A stretch of DNA of 64,000 nucleotides, taken from the NCBI GenBank assembly GCA_019058245.1, contig JAHPZJ010000023.1, forward strand, positions 1-64,000, written 5' to 3'. The notes under the pieces were generated by a model that saw nothing but the letters and a program-made list of their open reading frames with translations, was not told where the DNA came from and ran no database searches. The translations under genes were made by a program, and so were the position numbers. How positions within the stretch are numbered: position 1 is the stretch's first letter; the number at the start of each line of letters is the position of its first letter. This DNA is from Promethearchaeota archaeon. GTDB taxonomy: Archaea > Asgardarchaeota > Lokiarchaeia > Sigyniarchaeales > SOKP01. Shown piece by piece: positions 10,174 through 18,902 of the stretch.

Positions 10174-10439
10174 GTTTTACTCACCACGAAAATTTATTTA
10201 AAATCACGTTTGCTGTATTATCGAAATTATTCCTATTAAATAAATTTTTTTATCGAATTATAAGTGAGAATCTATTTTTAATGATTTCTATTTGTTTGAT
10301 AAAAAAGGATAAACGCACGCTCATTTTTTGTTCATAAATTAGTTTGTATTTCATAGATTTCCATAAAATTTAAAATTGAAATTTTCAATATAATAAGTGG
10401 CATTTATTCAATAAGAAAAATAAGAATAATTAAAAAATC

Positions 10440-10802
10440 ATGAAAGAGGACCCTTTTAAGTCCAGTAACGATGATTTTACATTTAGAAAAAAAAACCTAA
10501 GAAAAAAATATGCTATAATTATAGTAAGCTTCATAGTTATAATTTCAGTTGTGAGTATTCCAGTCGTCATTTATGCATATAATGCAATAAAGATGATATT
10601 TAATTACAATCCAGAACTGCCTTGTGAGGATTTACCAGATATAAAAATCGTTAGACAAGTTGTTGAAGATCACCAGGATGTTATACAGGAAATTAAAAAT
10701 TTAAATCCTGACAATATTTGGGTTTCAATTAATGAAAGATGTAATGGAAAAGGGGAATTATTTATTTATTATGATACAGTCTCTAATAAAGAAAAAATAT
10801 AG
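10440..10802 (+). CDS. Hypothetical single-TM protein
   Basis: ORF with one N-terminal TM segment (YAIIIVSFIVIISVVSIPVVIYAY). Confidence 0.55.
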   Translation: MKEDPFKSSNDDFTFRKKNLRKKYAIIIVSFIVIISVVSIPVVIYAYNAIKMIFNYNPELPCEDLPDIKIVRQVVEDHQDVIQEIKNLNPDNIWVSINERCNGKGELFIYYDTVSNKEKI

Positions 10803-10876
10803 AGATTATAGGTTCTGATATGTTTTTTGGCGTACCTTATAGATTATTTAACGTGTGATGTATCATTATAAAATTA

Positions 10877-11263
10877 GTGAAAATAGGTTTAAGCTTAAGT
10901 ATGATTGGTGGTACTCTATTCTTTATCTTAATATATATTTTTTTTAAACATTATTATTCCATGTGGCAATTACAAGAAGAATTATTAATTTTGTTTCTCT
11001 TTTTTCTCTTCATTAATGTGGGTGCTATAACGGGTGCATTTTTAGGATTTTTTGATAAAAGAATCGGTATTTATTTATGTTTTATTGCAGGAATCATATA
11101 TCCACTATTATGTTTCTATTATTTTTTATTAAGTCCATCTACTTTTTTTATAGGTTTTTTTGAATCTTTAATTGAATCATTTTACATTTCTATCCCAATG
11201 CTACTATTATTCACTGGTGGTTCTATTAGTTTTATAAAAATGCAATTAGAATTAAAAAAATAA
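10877..11263 (+). CDS. Hypothetical integral membrane protein
   Basis: GTG-start ORF with several TM helices. Confidence 0.5.
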   Translation: MKIGLSLSMIGGTLFFILIYIFFKHYYSMWQLQEELLILFLFFLFINVGAITGAFLGFFDKRIGIYLCFIAGIIYPLLCFYYFLLSPSTFFIGFFESLIESFYISIPMLLLFTGGSISFIKMQLELKK

Positions 11264-11270
11264 TTTAGCA

Positions 11271-12413
11271 TTAAATGAATCCTAATAAGAATTTATTACC
11301 TAAATTCACATATTTTAAAGATTTTTTAGCTGCATCCAAACATTTTAAAGCCTGTTTACGAGTTGTAATTCCTAAATCTCGCATTTGATAATCCCCATGA
11401 AATATTAACAAACTATAAGGAATTTCTTTGTTAATAGAACTAATAAAGTTTGCAATTTGTTCCACTTCCTTATGATTTGTATAGTCTGGAACCATTAATG
11501 TACACGCACTCATCTCAGGTAAGTTTTTTCTTGTTCCAAAGTATTTTTCAGCTAAAAATTTAAAGTTATCGAGAGTTCTTTTGTTACTTACACCACATAG
11601 AGCTAAATTTAATTTTTCATTAAATGTTTTTAAATCAAACTTAATATTTCCTCCAGTTTTAATTGCAATTTGCATACACTTTTCAACCAAATCCTTATTT
11701 CCGGAACCATTCCATTCCCAACATATCCTCATTATCCTTTTTTCTCCCAATTTTCCAATTTTTTCAAGAATTTTATTTGCAAGATTTATTGAAAAAGGTA
11801 ATTGAGCTTCTGGGGTACCTCCAAAATAACATAAACAAGTAATCTTCTCATTTTTAACTATTTGATTTGCTAATGTGTGAACATCAAATAAATACCTCTT
11901 TGTAAACAATTTATGAGAGGCATTTTGACAAAAGAGACAGTCAAAAGTACAACCATATAAAAATGCAGCATAACTATATGTACCAAATTCAGGACCCTCA
12001 AAATTTGAATATTCTGGATAACCCGCTGAAGTTCCAGCAGGACAAAACCAACTATTACAACAATTTGTAGGATTAGCATCTATATACCCATGAATGTAAC
12101 CCTCTGATTTAGACGGATAAGGTAATTGACCTGAATTTTTAAGTTGAATATTTCTTAAACCACAATAACTAACATCATTTTCTGATAAAGCGCATTCATT
12201 AATACATAATTTACATTTCAATATGATATTAGGTTTTTCTGCTTTAGGTGGTTTTTCTGGCAAATTGACCAGTTGACGAACTTGTTTGTGGACGTTTAGA
12301 ATATGTGGTTTAATTTTATTCTCCCAATCTTCTTCTAAAATACATTTTCTACATACTTCTAAAATGTTAGAAACTACTCTATCAGTTTTGCCACAAAACT
12401 TACACGTTCCCAT
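11271..12413 (-). CDS. Radical SAM protein (PflA-like)
   Basis: CTFDCLFCQN (CxxxCxxC), additional Cys clusters, YFGGTPEAQLP. Confidence 0.85.
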   Translation of the reverse strand: MGTCKFCGKTDRVVSNILEVCRKCILEEDWENKIKPHILNVHKQVRQLVNLPEKPPKAEKPNIILKCKLCINECALSENDVSYCGLRNIQLKNSGQLPYPSKSEGYIHGYIDANPTNCCNSWFCPAGTSAGYPEYSNFEGPEFGTYSYAAFLYGCTFDCLFCQNASHKLFTKRYLFDVHTLANQIVKNEKITCLCYFGGTPEAQLPFSINLANKILEKIGKLGEKRIMRICWEWNGSGNKDLVEKCMQIAIKTGGNIKFDLKTFNEKLNLALCGVSNKRTLDNFKFLAEKYFGTRKNLPEMSACTLMVPDYTNHKEVEQIANFISSINKEIPYSLLIFHGDYQMRDLGITTRKQALKCLDAAKKSLKYVNLGNKFLLGFI

Positions 12414-12415
12414 TT

Positions 12416-13075
12416 TTACATCTTCTTCTTTAATAATAAAAAAGTTTGACCAGATTTTTGGTTTGGATTACTTTTTACCATATATCCTTCAAAATTATTA
12501 TTAATAAATGAATTATTAAACATTTTCAATTCGCTCTCATTTTGAGGATAAAATTCAATTACAATTCTTCCATTCTTCTTTAGTATTTTATGTAAATACT
12601 GTGCTGTGTCATTAAGGAGTTTAACTTTCTCCCCATATTTTTCTAATCCATAAGTTATAAAATTGTATGATGATATTGAGATAATAAAATCGATTTTATT
12701 CATTTTAAAAGGTAAATGGTTAGTATCTGCTAAAATAAATTCCAAATCATTATAACTTTTTATAAGTTTTTTTTTTTCTCTTGCCTTTAATAGCATATCA
12801 TTTAAAATATCAATTCCAATAACTCGAAAACCATTTTGAATTAAAATTTCCGATGAAAATCCTGTTCCACAGCCTAAATCCAAAATTAAAGGTGAATCTT
12901 CTGTCATTATCTCATCCTTGTTATCACCTTCTAATCTTCTATCATAAAGATATTCAATACTCTGAAGAGTAGTTTTGTTTTGGTTACGTTTCATCCATTT
13001 TGAATTATTATACTCTTCTGCCTTTTCATGTAAGTAATCCTCAGGGAATTTTGGGAGTCGATTTTTTCTTACCAT
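12416..13075 (-). CDS. Class I SAM methyltransferase, Bud23/WBSCR22-like
   Basis: LILDLGCGTGFSSEIL, GIDILNDMLLKA, IISISSYNFI, GRIVIEFYPQNESEL, C-terminal QTFLLL match the Bud23 pattern. Confidence 0.7.
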   Translation of the reverse strand: MVRKNRLPKFPEDYLHEKAEEYNNSKWMKRNQNKTTLQSIEYLYDRRLEGDNKDEIMTEDSPLILDLGCGTGFSSEILIQNGFRVIGIDILNDMLLKAREKKKLIKSYNDLEFILADTNHLPFKMNKIDFIISISSYNFITYGLEKYGEKVKLLNDTAQYLHKILKKNGRIVIEFYPQNESELKMFNNSFINNNFEGYMVKSNPNQKSGQTFLLLKKKM

Positions 13076-13215
13076 TTCTATAAAATGTTTTTCTATTCGT
13101 GATCACAAATGTCAAAAATAAGCTGATTTATATAAATAACTAAATTCAATTATATATAGAGGTTTTTATATATTCCATATAAAGACAGATAATTATTGTA
13201 AGGATTTGTACAAAA

Positions 13216-13627
13216 ATGTCATACAGGATATTAGTAGTTGATGATGAACCAGAAAAGTGAAGAACTCCTTCAACTTTGATTAGACATTGTCAACTTAACT
13301 GAAAAATTCTTAAAATTAGGGGGTTTTGAGATACTTACAAGTAATAATGCCAAGGAGGCTATGAAAATCATAGAAGAAAACTATGATAATATTGATTTAA
13401 TCTTATTAGACATAATGATGCCTGGACGATCAGGTTATAGTGTTCTTGAAGAAGTTAAGAATAATGAAAAATTTAAAGATATTCTTGTCGTTTTATTTAC
13501 TGTGAAAAGTTTTAATGAGGATGTTCAAAAAGGGAAGAAATTAGGTGCTGATGCATATATCACTAAACCATTCTCAGGTAAGGAACTCCTAGAAAGATTA
13601 AAAGAAATATTAAATATAAAGAATTAA
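13216..13627 (+). CDS. Response-regulator receiver protein, interrupted by a 31-nt insert at 13255..13285
   Basis: MSYRILVVDDEPE | insert | IVNLTEKFLKLGGFEILTSNN...LLDIMMPGRSGY...KPFSGKELLERL. Excision gives a canonical receiver domain. Confidence 0.8.
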
Positions 13628-13795
13628 AAAATTAAACACAGTATTAGTATTACATTAATTTTATTATCTTTTTATCAATATTAATTTATAATTTTAATTT
13701 AGATTTATTACTTATCTAAAAAAATATTAAATACTATTATATATAAGATTGAAATATTACCTTTTTTAATAAAAAATCGTGATTAAAATTGGTTT

Positions 13796-14476
13796 ATGAA
13801 GCAGAAAGTGATAAAATCCCCTTTTTTAAACAAACAATATTTTTCTGTAATTATATTAATTGCAAATATTGTTGTATTTATCTGGCAGATGTTAGATCCA
13901 ACAGGTAAGATGCATATTGAGTATGCTTTTGTTCCTTCTGAATTCTTTAAAGGTCAAAAATTATGGACCCTCTTTACCTCAATGTTCATGCATGGTGATA
14001 TTGTACATATATTTATGAATATGTGGTTTTTTTTTGTAATAACTGATAATTGCGAGCATGCAATGGGACATTGGTTATATCTAGTTACTTATTTTCTTTC
14101 CGGACTATTTGGGAGTTTACTTCATGCATTGAGTACATTAATTATTCCCGTTTGGGGACCTATTTTGGCGAAAATTCCTTCTTTAGGTGCTTCTGGAGCT
14201 ATATTCGGTTTAATGGCGGTATATGTTATACTTTATTCAGGCAATAAATTTTACATTCCTGGAACAACAGGTATGCGAAAAGTAAGTGCAGGTTATTTTA
14301 TAATAACATACTTTATTGCAGAATTAACTTATGCGATATATTCAATAATGGATCCGTTTAGTATAGGTCAAACGGCTCATTTTGCTCATGTTGGTGGATT
14401 CATAGCTGGAGCTATAATAGCGAGTATATTTAAAGCTGTAAAAGGATCATCATATAAAAAGAAACCAAAAGAATAA
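13796..14476 (+). CDS. Rhomboid family intramembrane serine protease
   Basis: MFMHGDIVHIFMNMWFF, SLGASGAIFGLMA, AHFAHVGGFIAG. Confidence 0.93.
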   Translation: MKQKVIKSPFLNKQYFSVIILIANIVVFIWQMLDPTGKMHIEYAFVPSEFFKGQKLWTLFTSMFMHGDIVHIFMNMWFFFVITDNCEHAMGHWLYLVTYFLSGLFGSLLHALSTLIIPVWGPILAKIPSLGASGAIFGLMAVYVILYSGNKFYIPGTTGMRKVSAGYFIITYFIAELTYAIYSIMDPFSIGQTAHFAHVGGFIAGAIIASIFKAVKGSSYKKKPKE

Positions 14477-14596
14477 TTTCGTTTTCTATATTTTCTTTTT
14501 TTTTTCATAAAGTTATTTGAATAATGGGAAATTTAGAAATTTATTATTATTAACACTAATTTTATATCCAAATAGTTCGAAATTTCCACGTATAAT

Positions 14597-15208
14597 ATGA
14601 TTACTAAAATATCATTGATTTTTTTTTGGATGGTTATGATTATCGTTTTAATACATATATTCTATAGAAAATTATCATATAAAATTGAAAGAGCAGTTAA
14701 TTTTCCTGAAATTCCTCATTGGATTTATCCATTAATAATAATTTGTATTTTTGGATATATCTATATATGCTTTTTGACAATAACTTATATTTTTAATCCT
14801 ATTTTTGCATTTAATCTTTTCTTACCAATTACAATGCTAAATATAGACCTTTTAAAAGTAATAGGAGATATTTTTGTTATAATTGGGACTATTATATTTT
14901 TAATAGCATATTTTAATCTAAATTTATTAGCAGATTTAGCAGATAAATCCAACTTATCTAAATTAAAATCAACAGGAATATATGCGATATCAAGAAATCC
15001 TATTTATCTCGGATTGCATATTATAACAATCGGATTTAGTTTAATAATTCCAACATGGATAACATTCATATGTATTATCATATTCATTATTAATTTTCAT
15101 TATAGGATTAAGTTAGAAGAAAAAGAATTAGAGGAAATATTTGGAAAGGCTTATATTGATTATCGAAGAAAAGTTTTGAGATATATTGGTCGAAGGATTA
15201 GAAGTTAA
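14597..15208 (+). CDS. Isoprenylcysteine carboxyl methyltransferase (ICMT)-like membrane protein
   Basis: GIYAISRNPIYLGLHIITIGFSL and C-terminal LEEKELEEIFGKAYIDYRRKVLRYI. Confidence 0.8.
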   Translation: MITKISLIFFWMVMIIVLIHIFYRKLSYKIERAVNFPEIPHWIYPLIIICIFGYIYICFLTITYIFNPIFAFNLFLPITMLNIDLLKVIGDIFVIIGTIIFLIAYFNLNLLADLADKSNLSKLKSTGIYAISRNPIYLGLHIITIGFSLIIPTWITFICIIIFIINFHYRIKLEEKELEEIFGKAYIDYRRKVLRYIGRRIRS

Positions 15209-15390
15209 ATTTTAATTTTAGCTTAAGATTAAAGGCTCGAAAGGATATAAACTATATTTAACTTGAATAAAAACTTTCTTTTTTCGCTTTTACTTCATAA
15301 AAAATACTATTTTATAATAAACTTTTTTTGATAATAAATTATATCAATAATGATTTATTTAGGAATTTAATAATTGTTAGAAAGAGAACT

Positions 15391-16785
15391 ATGAGTATGA
15401 CTCAGATCGTTGTCATAGGAATGGGCTATAAGTTCTGAGACTTCCTCAGTATTGGTTAAGTTGGTATTCCCATGGCAGCATTACTTGCTGATGTTGATGA
15501 TTTTAATGTCACCGGAATTCAGCGAAGATCACAAAGATCAGGGTGGAAAATCGATTGGCTCAATCAAGGAAAGAATCCTTTTGAAGGAGATGAACCAGGT
15601 TTAGATGAGTTAATTTCAAGAGTTGTTAAAAATGGGAAATTTAAAGTAACTGATAAGTATAATCTTGTAAATAAAGCAGATTATATTTTAATCGATGTGC
15701 AAACCCCTGTTGATGAAAATAAAATACCTAGGTATGAATCATTAATTGAAGTTTCTCGTAAAATCTCAAAACACTTAAAAAAAGGAGTAACAATCATTAT
15801 TGAATCCACAGTAGCTCCAGGTACTACTAATAATATAGTACAAACAATGTTAGAAGAAGGTAGTGGACTTAAAAGAGGTCAAGATTTTTATCTCGTATTT
15901 TCTTTTGAACGAGTTATGCCAGGAAAATTATTGGAATATATCACTGATTTTCCTAGAGTTATTGGAGGTGGTTGTAAGGAGGCAAATGAACGAGCAAAAT
16001 TCTTATATGGAAAGGTTGTTAAGAAAGAGCTTCAAGTTACAGATACTCTTACTGCAGAACTTACCAAATGTATTGAAAATTCATATAGAGATGTTAATAT
16101 AGCATTTGCTAATGAAATGGCTTTACTATGTGAAGATTTCGACAGAAATATATACGACATTGTTGAGTTTATAAATCACAGACATGATAGGATGATGCAT
16201 TATCCCGGTAGTGGAGTAGGAGGCCATTGTCTCACAAAGGATCCCTGGTTATTATTATACGGTTATGATAAATATACAGAAAAGAAAAACAAAGAGAAAA
16301 TAAAGCTTATACCAAACTCTAGAAATTTAAATGACTATATGCCCAATCATATGGTTGAATTGATGGAGGATATATTTAGAGAAGCTCATAAATTAGTAGA
16401 TAATATAAAAATTGTTCTTTTGGGAGTTTCTTATAAAGCAGATACTGATGATACACGAAATACTCCTACAGAAAATATTGTGAAAGTATTACAAGGACGA
16501 TATCACTCTCATAATATTATCTATATTGCTCATGACCCATATGTTAATGAGAGGGATTATAGGCTTACAGAACTTACGGATGACTTTAATGAAGCTGTTG
16601 ATAATGCTGATGTTCTTATCTTTGCAACAAATCATAGTGAATATTACAATATTGATTTAGATGATTTAAAAAAAAGAGTGAGGACACCTATTATCATTGA
16701 TGGTAGAAATATCTTTAACAAAAAATTACTACTAGAAAAAGGTTTTATTTATCGAAAAGTTGGAGAAGGTCCTGGAGTACTATAA
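15391..16785 (+). CDS. UDP-glucose/UDP-ManNAc-type nucleotide-sugar dehydrogenase, interrupted by a 30-nt insert at 15430..15459
   Basis: MSMTQIVVIGMGY | insert with TGA and TAA | VGIPMAALLADVDDFNVTGIQ...ESTVAPGTT...YPGSGVGGHCLTKDPW...GVSYKADTDDTRNTP. Confidence 0.85.
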
Positions 16786-16811
16786 AAAAATTTAAAAAAA
16801 AATTTTGTTCT

Positions 16812-16841
16812 TATCTCTGAGTTCTTGCAGAACTCAAAATT
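16812..16841 (-). promoter_or_regulatory. SECIS-like 3'UTR hairpin A (alternatively a terminator)
   Basis: Minus strand TTGA-GTTC-TGCAA-GAAC-TCAGAG; perfect 7-bp TGAGTTC/GAACTCA core (16818..16836). Confidence 0.4.
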
Positions 16842-16860
16842 AAATCCTAACATTTTTGAC

Positions 16861-17016
16861 TTAATTCTTTGAGATTTCTTTATCACTTTCGATTTTTTCA
16901 TTGCGTAGTTTTTGTAGTTTTTGAATTCTTTTATACCACATCTTAATCATATCTCAACTTGTACTGTAACACTCATCATCAAATCCAATATCTAAATAGT
17001 CAATTTCATCTTTCAT
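16861..17016 (-). CDS. Candidate mini-selenoprotein A (UGA at codon 21)
   Basis: MKDEIDYLDIGFDDECYSTS(U)DMIKMWYKRIQKLQKLRNEKIESDKEISKN, TGA at 16954..16956; paralog of 17228..17401; SECIS-like hairpin about 24 nt after the stop. Confidence 0.5.
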
Positions 17017-17174
17017 GATTTTTTAACCTTCTACTTTCTGATTTTTATGGATTAAACTAAAAATAAAAGAGTAGTGATTATAAATAATTAAAATTCAATT
17101 ATATAAACTAATTTTCTATAAAACTTTTAAGACTTTTATTTATTCTCAATAAAAAATAATAAGTCATAATGTTA

Positions 17175-17202
17175 CGTTCTCGAATTTTTTGCGGAATTCA
17201 TA
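17175..17202 (-). promoter_or_regulatory. SECIS-like 3'UTR hairpin B
   Basis: Minus strand TATGAATTCCGCAAAAAATTCGAGAACG; AUGA ... AA-rich loop ... CGAGA, about 27 nt after the stop; similar to hairpin A. Confidence 0.4.
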
Positions 17203-17227
17203 GGTTTAGATTCTAAAATTTAACAAT

Positions 17228-17401
17228 CTATTCCTTGAGAGCTTTTGATTTAATTTTTAATTGTTTTCTTAATCGATATCGTTTTTTTAGATTAACTATC
17301 CCATTTATAACACCATCAATAATACCTCAACCAGTACAAGAGATTTTACTGTAATTCGAATCATTAGTGTCATTTTCCAATTTATGTTTCCATTCTGACA
17401 T
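17228..17401 (-). CDS. Candidate mini-selenoprotein B (UGA at codon 25, CxxU motif)
   Basis: MSEWKHKLENDTNDSNYSKISCTG(U)GIIDGVINGIVNLKKRYRLRKQLKIKSKALKE, TGA at 17327..17329; C-T-G-U motif. Confidence 0.55.
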
Positions 17402-17552
17402 AGTTTGGATACTTTATAGTTTTTTTAGATAGAAAAACAAGTAAGGAAATAAATAGATTATTATTATAATTTTAAACTTAGTTTTCAATAGATTTTTAAG
17501 AGCCTAACCTAACTGTTATTTAATTCACATTTTTTTATAAGAGCTGATATGA

Positions 17553-18233
17553 TTGCTATTCGATTATTGGGATGTAATAAAAGGATTTTTTAATTGGGTT
17601 GCTGAATCCGCAGCAATAATGATGATTTTAAGTGGTATAATGGCTATTACATGGTTGGGGTATGAACGAAAACGTAGAGGATCGTTTTTAAAAAGAAAAG
17701 CTGAAGTAGAGAAATTTGATATTACAAAGTTTCTTAGAGGATTATCATATATTGGATTGATTCTTGGGATATTTGTTGTATGGTCAGGTGCAGTTAGTCT
17801 CATCTTAAATATACCTCCTAGTTTTCAATATAGAGATGTGACTAAAAATGCAGCAAATCATTTTACTAGTATTTTCTTGATTGTTATTGGAATCACTATG
17901 TTTTTTAAGCCTATTAGTGATCTTCCACTTTCAAGTATACTAGGATTATTAGCAGGTACAGTTACAATATTTATTATCGCTTTACTTGTTCCTGATGGAG
18001 TAGTACAATTAATTGGTGGTTTTATAAATCCAAAATGGATACTTGTAATAATATTTATAATTGTGACAGTTATCGTAGGACTCATGGCTAAATTTTCTAT
18101 AGGAACATTGCAGAAAGTCTCCAAATTCTTATCTTGGCCTCCAATTGCTTTAATAATTATGATATTTTGCTTTATTCAAGGTTTTGCATTATGGATTTGG
18201 GGTGTGAGTATCTTTGGGCTTAATATTTTATAA
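17553..18233 (+). CDS. Hypothetical integral membrane protein
   Basis: TTG-start ORF with multiple TM segments. Confidence 0.6.
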   Translation: MLFDYWDVIKGFFNWVAESAAIMMILSGIMAITWLGYERKRRGSFLKRKAEVEKFDITKFLRGLSYIGLILGIFVVWSGAVSLILNIPPSFQYRDVTKNAANHFTSIFLIVIGITMFFKPISDLPLSSILGLLAGTVTIFIIALLVPDGVVQLIGGFINPKWILVIIFIIVTVIVGLMAKFSIGTLQKVSKFLSWPPIALIIMIFCFIQGFALWIWGVSIFGLNIL

Positions 18234-18352
18234 ATTAATTTTATCCTTCTTCTTTTTTATTTAATTTTAAAAAACCTAGTTTTAATAAATATCTACTAAT
18301 TTTAATAAATATTAGAGATTTATTTAGATTAAGGACTATAATTGTTGAAAAA

Positions 18353-18631
18353 ATGGCAGGATTTAAAGAATTAAAAGAAGAAATTTCTGAGATGCGAAAG
18401 AGTATGGAAAAATTAACAGCAGAATTGCAAGAGACAAACTTAGCTATAAGAGAATCTTTAAAGATGACATCTCAAGCAATTAAAGAGGCAAGTGAAATAT
18501 TTTCAAAATCTCTTGAGGATGCTATGATGAAAATGTCTGATTTAACAATTCAGATGAATGTAAGAGATACTATTTTAAAGAATCTTGGAATTGATGGAAT
18601 GATTCCAGACTTTTTAAAGAAAAAGAAATAA
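18353..18631 (+). CDS. Small coiled-coil protein
   Basis: KELKEEISEMRKSMEKLTAELQETNLAIRESL heptad pattern. Confidence 0.6.
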   Translation: MAGFKELKEEISEMRKSMEKLTAELQETNLAIRESLKMTSQAIKEASEIFSKSLEDAMMKMSDLTIQMNVRDTILKNLGIDGMIPDFLKKKK

Positions 18632-18633
18632 AC

Positions 18634-18825
18634 CTAAGTCTTTTCTTTCTCCCTCCGCCTAAATGCAAAATACATAATTATTATTGAAATCAAATATATG
18701 ATAGTAATTAGTGACCATATAATAAATTCATTTGAATTATCAGTAATTACTCCCATGATCGCTTTATAAATGAAAAAGATACTAAATAAAGCTAATAATC
18801 GAATTGTCGAACTTATTTTATCCAT
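18634..18825 (-). CDS. Small two-TM hypothetical protein
   Basis: 63-aa hydrophobic ORF. Confidence 0.4.
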   Translation of the reverse strand: MDKISSTIRLLALFSIFFIYKAIMGVITDNSNEFIIWSLITIIYLISIIIMYFAFRRREKEKT

Positions 18826-18902
18826 GATTCAGTGAAAATTATATTTAATAATTAAAATAATATATACTTAAAATTAAAAGTATAATAAAGAATAATATAT
18901 AA

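Noticed and set aside
13255-13300. Receiver-gene insert as a T4 gene 60-like bypass with matched take-off/landing codons
   Set aside because: No matching take-off and landing triplets are visible (GAA or AAG versus GAC/ATT). Bypass remains possible but is not supported by this classical criterion.
13255-13300. Receiver gene as a simple 1-nt frameshift plus Sec UGA (DDEPESEELLQL(U)LDIVNLTEKF)
   Set aside because: Would make the first helix about 10 residues too long for a receiver domain, whereas excision of 31 nt gives the exact consensus length.
15391-15500. UDP-sugar dehydrogenase insert as a canonical bulge-helix-bulge archaeal intron
   Set aside because: An outer GGAAT/ATTCC pairing and an inner CTGAG/CTCAG stem exist, but I could not form the required 3-nt bulges around a 4-bp helix. 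I therefore kept the mechanism open.
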